From the NCBI RefSeq assembly GCF_001064145.1, contig NZ_JVOJ01000029.1:1-64000 (forward strand): a DNA stretch of 64,000 bases, read 5' to 3'. The stretch is from Sanguibacter keddieii. Lineage in GTDB: Bacteria > Actinomycetota > Actinomycetes > Actinomycetales > Actinomycetaceae. The notes beneath the pieces were generated by a model. It worked only from the letters and a program-made list of their open reading frames with translations. It was not told the origin of the DNA and searched no databases. Of the stretch, positions 36,376-47,769 are shown one piece after another; within the stretch, counting starts at the first letter, position 1; the number at the start of each line of letters is the position of its first letter. The translations under genes were made by a program, and so were the position numbers.

Positions 36376-36379
<4 letters not shown>
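35513..36379 (-). CDS. pyrF: Orotidine 5'-phosphate decarboxylase (type 2)
   Basis: Final step of UMP synthesis. The 288-residue TIM-barrel protein carries the catalytic motif [10 protein letters not shown] (type 2 family), VCVGIDPH, and a C-terminal [11 protein letters not shown] phosphate-binding region. The ATG at 36379 overlaps the carB stop (ATGA) and has GGAGG seven bases upstream; an upstream in-frame ATG at 36409 is less likely. It is the last pyrimidine gene in the run; pyrD and pyrE are not in the window. Confidence 0.95.
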
Positions 36380-39674
<3,295 letters not shown>

Positions 39675-39675
<1 letters not shown>

Positions 39676-40862
39676 CAGTGGGTCTCCTTAGCGGCACTCA
39701 TCAGGGAAATAAAACGATCGAAGAGCAGCTCGCCGTCATGCGGGCCTGCAGCTGCCTCGGGGTGGTACTGGACGGAGAAAGCGGGAATGTCCAGGGCGCG
39801 CAGGCCCTCGACGACGCCATCGTTGAGGCCGACGTGGGAGACCTCGACGCGCCCGTAGCGTCCCGATTCGAAGGGAGCGATCGAGGGCTCCCCCACCGGG
39901 GCGTCCACCGCGAAGCCGTGGTTGTGAGCGGTGATCTCCACGCGGCCTGTGGCCACGTCCTTCACCGGCTGGTTGATGCCACGGTGACCATAGTCCAGCT
40001 TGTAGGTGCCGTAGCCGAGGGCGCGGCCAAAGAGCTGGTGACCAAAGCAGATGCCGAAGTATGGGATGCCCGCGTCCAGGACAGCGCGCAGCACGCCGAT
40101 TTCGCGGTCGGCCGTCGACGGGTCGCCGGGGCCGTTGGAGAAGAAGACGCCGTCCGGCTTGAGTGCCTCGATATCGGCGAAGGACACGGTGGAAGGCACC
40201 ACGTAGACGCGCACTCCGCGCGCGGCCAGGTGGTAGGGCGTGCGCGACTTGATACCGAGGTCGACTGCAACGACGCGCGCGATGGGTTCCTTGCCCTCGA
40301 AGTCGCCGAGAGGCTCCACCACGTAGGTTTCGTCCGTCGACACCTCAGCGGCCAATGCCTGCCCGCTCATCGCGGGCGACTCGGCGACGATGCGCACGAG
40401 GGAGGCCACGGCCTCGTCACCCAGGTACTGCGCGCCCACGGGCAGCGCATCACCCGAGAAGATGCCGGCGCGCATGGCACCGCGCTCACGGATGTGGCGG
40501 GTGATCGCACGCGTGTCGACGTCCGCGATGCCGACGATGCCCTGAGAGATCAGCTCGTCCTCCAGCTCGCGGCGCGAGCGCCAGTTAGAGGCGCGGCGGG
40601 CGGCGTCTCGCACGACGAAGCCCGCAACCCAGATTCGCGAGGACTCAGGGTCCTCGTCATTGACGCCGGTGTTACCGATGTGCGGGGCAGTCATGACGAC
40701 GATCTGGCGGTGGTACGACGGGTCGGTGAGCGTCTCCTGGTAGCCGGTCATGCCGGTCGAGAACACGATTTCGCCGAGCGTGCGGCCCCTCGCGCCCCAC
40801 GCGCGGCCCATGAAAACGGTGCCGTCCTCCAGGACGAGCAGAGCGATATCGGACGTGGTCAT
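39675..40862 (-). CDS. carA: Carbamoyl phosphate synthase small subunit
   Basis: Glutamine amidotransferase subunit that feeds ammonia to CarB. The N-terminal domain starts [17 protein letters not shown]; the class I amidotransferase domain has [10 protein letters not shown], the nucleophile in [13 protein letters not shown] and the His/Glu pair in [11 protein letters not shown]. The 395-residue length is usual. It overlaps pyrC upstream and carB downstream. Confidence 0.97.
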
Positions 40863-42178
40863 CGGTCCTCCTTAGCAACCGGGGCGGCATCGACGACCGT
40901 GGGGACGCCGTTGTAAATCGTGTAGCGCACCTGTCCGGGCAGTTCCATACCGCGGAAGGGGCAGTTCGTGGAGCGCGTCCACTGCTTGGCCGGGTCGACC
41001 GTCACGCGGACGGTGGCGTCCACGAGGGTCACGTGTGCGGGGGCCCCAACGACGAGGCCCTGGCCCTGCGATTCCACGCGGCCGATCTGGGCGGGAGCCG
41101 TCGACATCACGCGAGCGACGTCTGCCCAGTCCATACGGCCCGTGTTCACCATCGTCTCGATGATGATCGGCAGCGCCGTCTCCAGGCCGGTCATACCAAA
41201 TGCGCCGGCCTGCCACTCGCAGTCCTTCATCTCGAGGGGATGTGGCGCATGGTCCGTGCCGATGCAGTCAATCGTGCCGTCGGCCAGACCCTCACGCACT
41301 GCTTCGACGTCCTCGGCGCGGCGCAACGGCGGGTTCACCTTGTAGAGCGGGTCGTAGGTGGCGGCCAGCTGTTCGGTCAGGAGCAGGTGGTGAGGTGTGG
41401 CCTCGGCCGTGATGTCGACGCCCTGCGCCTTGCCCCAGCGCACGAGGTCGACCGAGCCCGCGGTGGACAGATGACACACGTGCAGGCGTGAGCCGACGTG
41501 CTTGGCGAGCAGGATGTCGCGGGCGATGATTGCCTCTTCGGCGACGGCGGGCCAACCGGCCAGGCCGAGCTCGCCGGACAGCGTCGATTCGTTCATCTGA
41601 GCGCCCTCGGTGAGGGCGGGATCCTGGCTGTGCTGGGCGATCACGCCGCCGAAGCCCTTGACATATTCGAGGGCGCGGCGCATGAGGACGGGATCGGACA
41701 CGCACTTGCCGTCGTCGGAGAAGACGCGGACCTGTGAGCGCGAACGGGCCATCGAGCCGAGCGATGCGAGGTGCTTGCCTTCCAAGCCCTTGGTGACGGC
41801 ACCGACGGGACGCACCTCGACCCAGTCGGCCTCCTCGCCCAGCCGAAGCACCTGGTCGACGATGGCCGCGGTGTCCTGCGTGGGCGTCGTGTTGGCCATC
41901 GCGTGCACTGCCGTGTAGCCGCCGACGGCAGCCGCGCGCGTGCCGGTGAAGACGGTCTCGGCGTCCTCCCCGCCCGGCTGGCGCAGGTGGGTGTGAATGT
42001 CGACGAGGCCGGGCAGAGCGATGAGGCCTTCCGCGTCGATGACGCGCGGGTCGCGCACGGCGTCGCGGGCGTCGGCACCGATCGCGACGATTGTGCCACC
42101 GGAGAGCGCAATGTCGGTGGGCTGCCCGCCGAGCAGCGAGGCGCCGGTGATCAGGATGTCACGGTTCTGTTCAGTCAT
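40859..42178 (-). CDS. pyrC: Dihydroorotase
   Basis: Closes carbamoyl aspartate to dihydroorotate. A 439-residue class I amidohydrolase with the metal-binding [22 protein letters not shown] and CIGTDHAPH motifs. The ATG at 42178 overlaps the end of pyrB by eight bases; the frame continues to 42298 but that part lies inside pyrB. Confidence 0.96.
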   Translation of the reverse strand: MTEQNRDILITGASLLGGQPTDIALSGGTIVAIGADARDAVRDPRVIDAEGLIALPGLVDIHTHLRQPGGEDAETVFTGTRAAAVGGYTAVHAMANTTPTQDTAAIVDQVLRLGEEADWVEVRPVGAVTKGLEGKHLASLGSMARSRSQVRVFSDDGKCVSDPVLMRRALEYVKGFGGVIAQHSQDPALTEGAQMNESTLSGELGLAGWPAVAEEAIIARDILLAKHVGSRLHVCHLSTAGSVDLVRWGKAQGVDITAEATPHHLLLTEQLAATYDPLYKVNPPLRRAEDVEAVREGLADGTIDCIGTDHAPHPLEMKDCEWQAGAFGMTGLETALPIIIETMVNTGRMDWADVARVMSTAPAQIGRVESQGQGLVVGAPAHVTLVDATVRVTVDPAKQWTRSTNCPFRGMELPGQVRYTIYNGVPTVVDAAPVAKEDR

Positions 42179-43157
42179 TGCTGTGTCCTTCCGATGCGAG
42201 GAGCAGGTAGAGGGCGGCCATGCGGATGCACACACCGTTCGACACCTGTTCGACGATGACAGATTGGTCTGAGTCGGCTGCGTCAGCGCAGATTTCAAGG
42301 CCTCGGTTCATCGGGCCGGGATGCATGACGACAGCGCTGGGCGGCAGCGTAGCGAAGCGCGCGGGGGTGAGGCCGTACTCCGCGTGGTAGGCGCCGGGTG
42401 AGGGGAAGAAACCGCCGCCCGCGCTCGACATGCGCTCGCGCTGCACGCGCAGCATCATGACCGCGTCGGGCTTGGCCGCCAGGGCCTCGTCGAAGTTGTA
42501 GGAGGTGTCGCAGTTCCAGGTCTGGACGCCGATCGGCAGGAGTGTTGGGGGCGCGACGAGGGTGACGCGGGCACCCAGGAGCGTCAGGAGATCGACGTTG
42601 GAGCGCGCCACGCGCGAGTGGAGGACGTCGCCGACGATAATGACGTGGGCACCGTCGAGGCCGGAGCCGGGGGCGGGTGTTCCGTCGTTGCCGAGCGACG
42701 GCGCATAGTGGCGGCGCAGCGTCATCGCGTCAAGGAGTGCCTGCGTCGGATGCTGGTGGGTGCCGTCGCCTGCGTTGAGGACCGGCAGGTTCATCCAGCC
42801 GGCGTGCGCGAGACGGTGTGCCGCACCCGACGAGGAGTGGCGCACGATGACCGCGTCCGCGCCCATGGCTTCCAGCGTGAGCGCGGTGTCCTTGAGGGAC
42901 TCGCCCTTGGAGACGGAGGAGCCGCGAGACTGGAAGTTAATGACGTCGGCGCTCAGGCGCTTGGCGGCGGTCTCAAAAGAGATGCGGGTTCGCGTCGAAT
43001 CCTCAAAGAAGAGGTTGACGACAGTCTTGCCCTGAAGCGTCGGAAGCTTCTTCACACCGTGGCGCTGAGTGGCGGCCATCTGCTCCGCTGTGTCGAGGAT
43101 CAGAATCGCCTCCTCGCGCGTCAGGTCACGGATCGAAATGAGATGGCTCAGGCTCAT
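42171..43157 (-). CDS. pyrB: Aspartate carbamoyltransferase catalytic subunit
   Basis: Condenses carbamoyl phosphate with aspartate. The 328-residue protein has the carbamoyl-phosphate motif [13 protein letters not shown], the loop [24 protein letters not shown] and [13 protein letters not shown]. It follows pyrR by three bases. No pyrI regulatory gene is present, as expected outside enteric bacteria. Confidence 0.97.
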   Translation of the reverse strand: MSLSHLISIRDLTREEAILILDTAEQMAATQRHGVKKLPTLQGKTVVNLFFEDSTRTRISFETAAKRLSADVINFQSRGSSVSKGESLKDTALTLEAMGADAVIVRHSSSGAAHRLAHAGWMNLPVLNAGDGTHQHPTQALLDAMTLRRHYAPSLGNDGTPAPGSGLDGAHVIIVGDVLHSRVARSNVDLLTLLGARVTLVAPPTLLPIGVQTWNCDTSYNFDEALAAKPDAVMMLRVQRERMSSAGGGFFPSPGAYHAEYGLTPARFATLPPSAVVMHPGPMNRGLEICADAADSDQSVIVEQVSNGVCIRMAALYLLLASEGHSND

Positions 43158-43160
43158 CGT

Positions 43161-43724
43161 TTACAGGCCTTTCCCGAGAAGGACGCCATCGCGCCCGTCT
43201 GTTTCGTCGAGCAGAATGGTGACAATTTCGTCGCGGGAGGTCGGCAGGTTCTTACCGACGTAATCCGGGCGAATCGGAAGCTCGCGATGGCCTCTGTCGA
43301 CGAGGACTGCGAGCTGAACGGCCGCGGGGCGACCGATACGAGAGAGAGCGTCGAGCGCAGCCTTGATGGTGCGGCCCGTGTAGAGCACGTCGTCGACGAG
43401 GATGACCGTCTTGCCGTTAATACCAGCGCGAGGAACCAGAGTCTCTTTCGGAGCCCTCAGGGGCTGAGAGGCCAGGTCGTCACGGTACATCGTGGTGTCG
43501 ATAATTGCGAGTTCCGCGTGGGTGCCGGAAACTTCGCGGATGCGATCGACGAGGCGGCGTGCCAACGTCGCGCCACGAGTGGGGATGCCTGCGATCACGA
43601 GATTATCGCTGCCACCGTTGCGTTCGACGATCTCATAAGCGATGCGTGTCAGGGAGCGTGCGACGTCGCCAACTCCCAATACTTCTTTGCCGCGCGATGC
43701 GCGATCTGCGTGCACTTCGGCCAC
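43161..43724 (-). CDS. pyrR: Pyrimidine operon regulator PyrR
   Basis: UMP-sensing RNA-binding protein with the phosphoribosyltransferase fold. The 187-residue protein contains the PRPP loop VILVDDVLYTGRTIKAAL and the type I segment GIPTRGATLARRL. The GTG at 43724 follows AAGGAG with five bases between. The 5' leader holds a PyrR-binding loop overlapping that ribosome binding site, so it should repress translation of its own operon when UMP is high, as shown for mycobacteria. Confidence 0.94.
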   Translation of the reverse strand: MAEVHADRASRGKEVLGVGDVARSLTRIAYEIVERNGGSDNLVIAGIPTRGATLARRLVDRIREVSGTHAELAIIDTTMYRDDLASQPLRAPKETLVPRAGINGKTVILVDDVLYTGRTIKAALDALSRIGRPAAVQLAVLVDRGHRELPIRPDYVGKNLPTSRDEIVTILLDETDGRDGVLLGKGL

Positions 43725-43729
43725 GCGTA

Positions 43730-43765
43730 CTCCTTCCCCGCCTCACGGGACGGTCATTAAAGGAA
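43730..43765 (-). promoter_or_regulatory. PyrR-binding loop in the pyr operon leader
   Basis: On the minus strand the leader contains TTCCTTTAATGACCG, the loop CCGTGAGG that fits the PyrR consensus CNGNGAGG, and GGGGAAGGAG, whose AAGGAG is the pyrR ribosome binding site. TTCCTTT can pair with GGAAGGA, so the bound form hides the ribosome binding site. A TAGGAT hexamer (complement of 43779-43784) lies just upstream and may be the -10 box. Confidence 0.78.
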
Positions 43766-43925
43766 CTGTCGTACTCCCATCCTACGCGCCTGGTCAGGAG
43801 GCAGTGTGACGCCACTACGTGTGAAAGACCACGTGAAATGACCATATGTGAAATCGGTGTCGAGCTGTTGTTCATTGCTTGACATGCAACGAGCAGACTG
43901 CGGTGTCGAGATAGCTCTGTGGACC

Positions 43926-43965
43926 ATACCCGGTAGGGGTATTCTCCAATACCCCTACCGGGTAC
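43926..43965. promoter_or_regulatory. Paired CsoR/CstR-like operators
   Basis: Two 17-bp sites, ATACCCGGTAGGGGTAT (43926-43942) and ATACCCCTACCGGGTAC (43949-43965), each fit ATACCC-N5-GGGTAT/C. They are inverted copies, so together they form a 17-bp perfect stem with a CTCC loop. CsoR-family repressors (copper, persulfide) bind such TACCC...GGGTA sites. The pair lies 117 bases before the DUF2249 start in a gap between divergent genes, where a terminator would serve no gene. Confidence 0.55.
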
Positions 43966-44024
43966 CCCGTCTTCCATGCCAGAATGCGAGCCCTTTGGCG
44001 ATGCAATGAAAGGGGTGAACCCGG

Positions 44025-44030
44025 TAAAAT
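44025..44030 (+). promoter_or_regulatory. Candidate -10 box of the DUF2249 gene
   Basis: The hexamer TAAAAT lies 52 bases before the start codon, with no clear -35 box. A perfect TTGACA at 43879-43884 has no good -10 partner at 16-18 bp. Start-site mapping would decide which promoter is used. Confidence 0.3.
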
Positions 44031-44081
44031 TCAATCTGCGCCGACGGTGCCAAAGCGACTTGACTACAGAAAGGCCACACT

Positions 44082-44378
44082 ATGACGATCGAACAGCTTC
44101 CCCAGCCCGAGGTCCGCGGTGGCGGCTGCGGCTGCGGCGAACACGACGTTGCCGAGCCGACCATTGATGCGACCGCTATCCCCCACCGTCTGCGTCATGC
44201 GGCCGTCCTCGGCGCTGCCCAGTCGATGAACGCCGGTGAATCCTTCATCATCCGCGCTCCGCACCTGCCTCGCCCGCTGCTCGCGCAGATCGCGCAGCTG
44301 CCCGGCGAGTGGACTTTCGAGGTCATCGTTGACGGCCCGGAGTTCTGGGATGTGCGCACGACGCGCCTGTCTCTGTGA
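44082..44378 (+). CDS. DUF2249 (SirA/TusA-like) protein
   Basis: A 98-residue soluble protein. The N-terminal third has a glycine/cysteine cluster (GGGCGCGEH), the rest is a DUF2249 domain with the two-layer fold related to TusA/SirA sulfur-carrier proteins (NAGESFIIRAPHLPRPLLAQI, then WTFEVIVDGPEFWDVRTTR). The CxC-x-x-H motif could bind a metal. DUF2249 proteins are often found with NO- or sulfur-related genes; the exact role is unknown. It is a single-gene unit with paired CsoR/CstR-like operators upstream and a terminator after it, which suggests a response to copper or persulfide. A GAAAGG motif precedes the ATG. Confidence 0.8.
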   Translation: MTIEQLPQPEVRGGGCGCGEHDVAEPTIDATAIPHRLRHAAVLGAAQSMNAGESFIIRAPHLPRPLLAQIAQLPGEWTFEVIVDGPEFWDVRTTRLSL

Positions 44379-44394
44379 CACAGCCTGATGACAT

Positions 44395-44432
44395 GGTGAA
44401 GGCCGACTCTCGCATGAGAGTCGGCCTTCACC
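44395..44432. terminator. Bidirectional terminator hairpin
   Basis: A 17-bp perfect stem (44395-44411 with 44416-44432; arm starts GGTGAAGGCC) with loop GCAT, lying between the convergent DUF2249 and nusB genes. Confidence 0.8.
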
Positions 44433-44451
44433 TTCAGTATGAAGCGAGCGC

Positions 44452-45072
44452 TCAGTACTCCTCGAGGAGTTCGTCGAGCTCATCTTCGACGCTGCCGCGA
44501 TCCAGCGGCTTGGCACCAGCGGGCAGAGAGCGCGCGGGCGCTTCCTGTGCGGGCAGCTCATCGTCAGACGACGACTCGGCCTCATCGGAAGCGAGGACGT
44601 CCTCTTCCTCGGAGCTGCGACGCGACCACGCGGTGGACGCGAGATCCTTGCGGATCGCGTCGAGAACCGCGTTCACGAACGACGGCGACGTGTCGGTCGA
44701 GATCGATCGAACGATCGAAATGGCCTCGTCGATGACGATGATCGGCGACACCTCGTCGTTCTCGAGCATCTCCCACACCGCCACGCGCATCACCGCGAGG
44801 TCGACGGCAGCGATGCGATCCAGGCCGGGCACGCGCGCGTGCGCCGAGATCAGCGAGTCGATGCGACGCAGATTGTCCGCCACGCCGGCGATGATCTGGA
44901 TCGAGAACTCCGGGAGCGGAGTCTGAGCCGCAGTGATGACGCGGCGCTCGCGCAGCAGGTCGCGCAGCACGTCGGGGTTTGACCCCATGCCGCGCTGGTC
45001 GGCCTCGTAAACGACGTCGGCCGCGCGCTTGCGGGCCTTGGTGCGCGAGGTGAAGCGGTGCTGCTTCGACAT
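44452..45072 (-). CDS. nusB: Transcription antitermination factor NusB, acidic tail
   Basis: Binds boxA RNA with S10 (NusE) to support rRNA transcription. The NusB domain occupies about residues 8-147 (RTKARKRAADVVYEADQRG, then ELPEF-like core and SFVNAVLDAIRKDLA). After it comes an acidic, Ser/Glu-rich tail of about 55 residues, making the protein 206 residues against the usual 135-160. The ATG shares one base with the efp stop. Confidence 0.92.
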   Translation of the reverse strand: MSKQHRFTSRTKARKRAADVVYEADQRGMGSNPDVLRDLLRERRVITAAQTPLPEFSIQIIAGVADNLRRIDSLISAHARVPGLDRIAAVDLAVMRVAVWEMLENDEVSPIIVIDEAISIVRSISTDTSPSFVNAVLDAIRKDLASTAWSRRSSEEEDVLASDEAESSSDDELPAQEAPARSLPAGAKPLDRGSVEDELDELLEEY

Positions 45073-45635
45073 TACTCGGTCACGCGACCCGAGTACGAGC
45101 CGTCGCGGGTGTCAACCTTGACGCGGGTGCCTTCCTCCATGAAGAGGGGAACCTGGATCTCGTAGCCGGTCTCGAGGGTCGCGGGCTTGGTGCCGGCGGA
45201 GGAACGGTCGCCCTGCAGGCCGGGCTCCGTGTGTGTGATCGTCAGGACGACGGTGGCGGGCAGCTCGACAAACAGGACGGTGCCGTCGTGCTGGGAGACG
45301 ATAACGTCCTGGTTCTCGACCATGAAGTTGCGGGCGTCGCCCACGGTCTCGGCGGGAACGTTGATCTGCTCGTAGGTGGACTGATCCATGAAGACGTAGT
45401 CAGTGCCGTCCTGGTACAGGTACGTCATGTCGCGACGGTCGACGGTCGCGGTCTCGATCTTCAGGCCCGCGTTGAAGGTCTTGTCGACGGTCTTGCCGGA
45501 CAGGACGTTCTTGATCTTGGTGCGCACGAAGGCCGGGCCCTTGCCGGGCTTCACGTGCTGGAATTCGACAACCTGCCAGAGCTGGCCGTCGATCACCATA
45601 ACCAGGCCGTTCTTCAGATCATTGGTCGTTGCCAC
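45072..45635 (-). CDS. efp: Elongation factor P
   Basis: Relieves ribosome stalling at polyproline stretches. A 187-residue three-domain protein with [17 protein letters not shown] in domain I, containing the tip Lys region, and the C-terminal signature [29 protein letters not shown] (positions about 155-183). Its placement upstream of nusB is conserved in actinobacteria. Confidence 0.97.
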   Translation of the reverse strand: MATTNDLKNGLVMVIDGQLWQVVEFQHVKPGKGPAFVRTKIKNVLSGKTVDKTFNAGLKIETATVDRRDMTYLYQDGTDYVFMDQSTYEQINVPAETVGDARNFMVENQDVIVSQHDGTVLFVELPATVVLTITHTEPGLQGDRSSAGTKPATLETGYEIQVPLFMEEGTRVKVDTRDGSYSGRVTE

Positions 45636-45659
45636 AGGGGTACCTCACTTGTGAAGGAA

Positions 45660-46184
45660 TCAGTAATCAGGGGTCAGTTTACACGCGCGTGCGACCAAAT
45701 CCGCGACTTCTTGCGGGGTGCAAGCACTCGTATCGACTGTTGTGTCGGCCACGGAGGCGTATACCTCGCGCGCTTGTTTCATCAGCTGGGTCAGCACGGC
45801 GCGGGGTGCACCGAGCCCGACCGAGCGCGGAGCACCGAGGCCTTCTCGGCGTGATACCGCGGAAAGATCGGCACTGAGTTCAATGACGTACGCGCCGTTT
45901 GCGCGCGCCCGTTCGATTGACGAGGCAGTGGCTGGGTCGAGCGGCGCAGAGGCTCCGAGCGTGACAATACCCTCGTCGAGGCTAAGGAGACGCGCGGCTT
46001 CTTCGCGCGTTGTGGTAGCCAGACGCGGATCGCGTCCGACCACGAGTGTGCGCATAGTTGCGCCCAGACGTTCCTCGACGGCCTCGTCAACCTCGTAGAG
46101 CGGAAGTTCGTAGCGACGAGAAAGCTCGCGTCCAACGGTGGTTTTGCCGCAGCCCGTGACTCCGATCAACACGATGAGGCTCAT
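45660..46184 (-). CDS. Degenerate shikimate-kinase-like protein
   Basis: A 174-residue P-loop protein (VLIGVTGCGKTTVGRELSRRY) clearly related to shikimate kinase: the C-terminal REVYASVADTTVDTS matches the family end, and DEAVEERLG lies where DTD is in true enzymes. The shikimate-binding GGG motif is changed to LGASAP, and the lid arginines are not obvious. The canonical aroK lies two genes upstream in the same operon, so this copy is free to have another role or to be a pseudo-kinase. It takes the position used by aroQ in mycobacteria (aroC-aroK-aroB-aroQ). The start overlaps the aroB stop (ATGA). Confidence 0.75.
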   Translation of the reverse strand: MSLIVLIGVTGCGKTTVGRELSRRYELPLYEVDEAVEERLGATMRTLVVGRDPRLATTTREEAARLLSLDEGIVTLGASAPLDPATASSIERARANGAYVIELSADLSAVSRREGLGAPRSVGLGAPRAVLTQLMKQAREVYASVADTTVDTSACTPQEVADLVARACKLTPDY

Positions 46185-47263
46185 GCGCGAATGCCAATCT
46201 GTGAGGCCGGAACCGCCAGCTCCTGCGGATCGACGGAGACCGTCCCCGGGTTTGTGATGCCGTCAAGGAGGACGAAACGCAGGACTCCGCGCCGCACTTT
46301 CTTGTCGGAAAGCATGATGCGGGTGAGCTCGTCGAGAGTGCTTCCCTCATAGCGGATGGGCAGTCCGACGCGAGAGAAGATCTGGTCGTGGCGGGCAACA
46401 TCGTCAGCGCTGAGCAGGCCCCTGGCCTGAGCCAAACGCGCGGCGAAACAACATCCGACTGCGACCGCATCGCCGTGGCGCCAGGTGTAGTCGTTCGCCC
46501 GCTCAATCGCGTGCGCGAGCGTGTGTCCGTAGTTGAGGATCTCGCGCAGGCCGCCCTCTGTCAGGTCGGCCGACACAACGCGGGCCTTCACGGCGATCGC
46601 GCGGGTCGTGATCTCTGCGAGCTGCGGGCTGTTCGATCGCAGGAGTTCGCTCGGTTCCGTCTCCTCGACGATGCGCAGGATCTCCCGGTCGGCGATGAAA
46701 CCGCACTTGATGACCTCGGCGGCACCCGCCGCCAGGTCGGGTGAGGGGAGGCTCTCGAGGAGGTCCATATCGGCAACCACGGACGTTGCCGGATAGAACG
46801 AACCGACAAGGTTCTTCCCGACCGACGTGTTGATTCCCGTCTTGCCGCCAACGGCCGCGTCAACCATGGCGAGGAGTGTCGTCGGAACGTTGATGAGGGT
46901 GATGCCCCGCAGCCACGTGGCAGCAACGAACCCGGCCATGTCGGTGGTTGCTCCCCCACCCATGGCGACGATCGCGTCTTTACGCCCGAGCTGAAGGCGC
47001 CCACACTCGTCCCACAGGGAGGCGACGACGTCGATGGACTTTCCGGCCTCGGCATCGGGGTGATCGGCAGTCGACGCTTCGATGCCCTGCTCACGCAGGT
47101 ACTGTGCCAGGGCCTCGGCACGGCGAGAAAGAGGCCGCGCGTGAATGATGAGCACCTTGGTTGCGGCCTCATCGAGAGCCTCACGAATCGGCTCGAAGCC
47201 GAGCCCGTGTCCGACCGTGATGGTTGAGGGGTGTTCTCCGGTGACGCGGATAATCGTGCTCAT
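46181..47263 (-). CDS. aroB: 3-dehydroquinate synthase
   Basis: Second step of chorismate synthesis, NAD- and metal-dependent. A 360-residue protein with DAIVAMGGGATTDMAGFVAATWLRG, the PTTLLAMVDAAVGGKTGIN motif, KCGFI and the metal-binding His in NYGHTLAHAIE. It overlaps aroK and the kinase-like gene by 4 bp each. Confidence 0.96.
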   Translation of the reverse strand: MSTIIRVTGEHPSTITVGHGLGFEPIREALDEAATKVLIIHARPLSRRAEALAQYLREQGIEASTADHPDAEAGKSIDVVASLWDECGRLQLGRKDAIVAMGGGATTDMAGFVAATWLRGITLINVPTTLLAMVDAAVGGKTGINTSVGKNLVGSFYPATSVVADMDLLESLPSPDLAAGAAEVIKCGFIADREILRIVEETEPSELLRSNSPQLAEITTRAIAVKARVVSADLTEGGLREILNYGHTLAHAIERANDYTWRHGDAVAVGCCFAARLAQARGLLSADDVARHDQIFSRVGLPIRYEGSTLDELTRIMLSDKKVRRGVLRFVLLDGITNPGTVSVDPQELAVPASQIGIRA

Positions 47264-47769
47264 GAGTGCTCCAACTGCTGGGCGATGGCGGTGACGACAT
47301 CGTCGACGGGACCGGGTCCAGACTCGACGACAATGGTGGCGACGGCTCGGTAGTGTGGCTCGCGCTCGCTACGCAGGCGCGCGAGGGTCCCGGACGGATC
47401 CTGAGCCAGCAGCGGCCGATGCGTCTTCGAGGCGGTGCGACGAACGAGCTCCTCGTGGGGAGCATCGATGTAGACGACCGTGTGCCCGGACAGGAGCTCA
47501 CGAACGGCGGGAGTCGCCGCCGCTCCCCCACCCAACGACACAACGGCCTCGTGCGTGAGCGCGTCGGCGACTGCTGCGGTCTCCATCAAACGAAATGCGG
47601 CTTCTCCGTCGGAAGCGAAAATATCGGCAATCGGACGGCCCTCGCGCTCGACGATCAGCGCATCGGTGTCGATGTGGGCGACACCGAGACGCTTCGCTAA
47701 GAGCCGTCCGACCTTGGACTTGCCCGCACCGGGTAAGCCGACGAGGACGACGGGCCCCAGAGCACTCAT
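47260..47769 (-). CDS. aroK: Shikimate kinase
   Basis: Phosphorylates shikimate. The 169-residue protein keeps every expected motif: VGLPGAGKSKVGRLLA (P-loop), DTDALI, FRLMETAAV, SLGGGAAAT and the lid Arg in HRPLL, with Arg/Tyr in REPHYRAVA near the C-terminus. It is the functional kinase of the cluster in contrast to the paralogue at 45660. Confidence 0.95.
   Translation of the reverse strand: MSALGPVVLVGLPGAGKSKVGRLLAKRLGVAHIDTDALIVEREGRPIADIFASDGEAAFRLMETAAVADALTHEAVVSLGGGAAATPAVRELLSGHTVVYIDAPHEELVRRTASKTHRPLLAQDPSGTLARLRSEREPHYRAVATIVVESGPGPVDDVVTAIAQQLEHS

Noticed and set aside
43927-43964. Reading the perfect 17-bp stem as a terminator
   Set aside because: No gene ends nearby on either strand; both neighbouring genes point away from it, so an operator is more likely.
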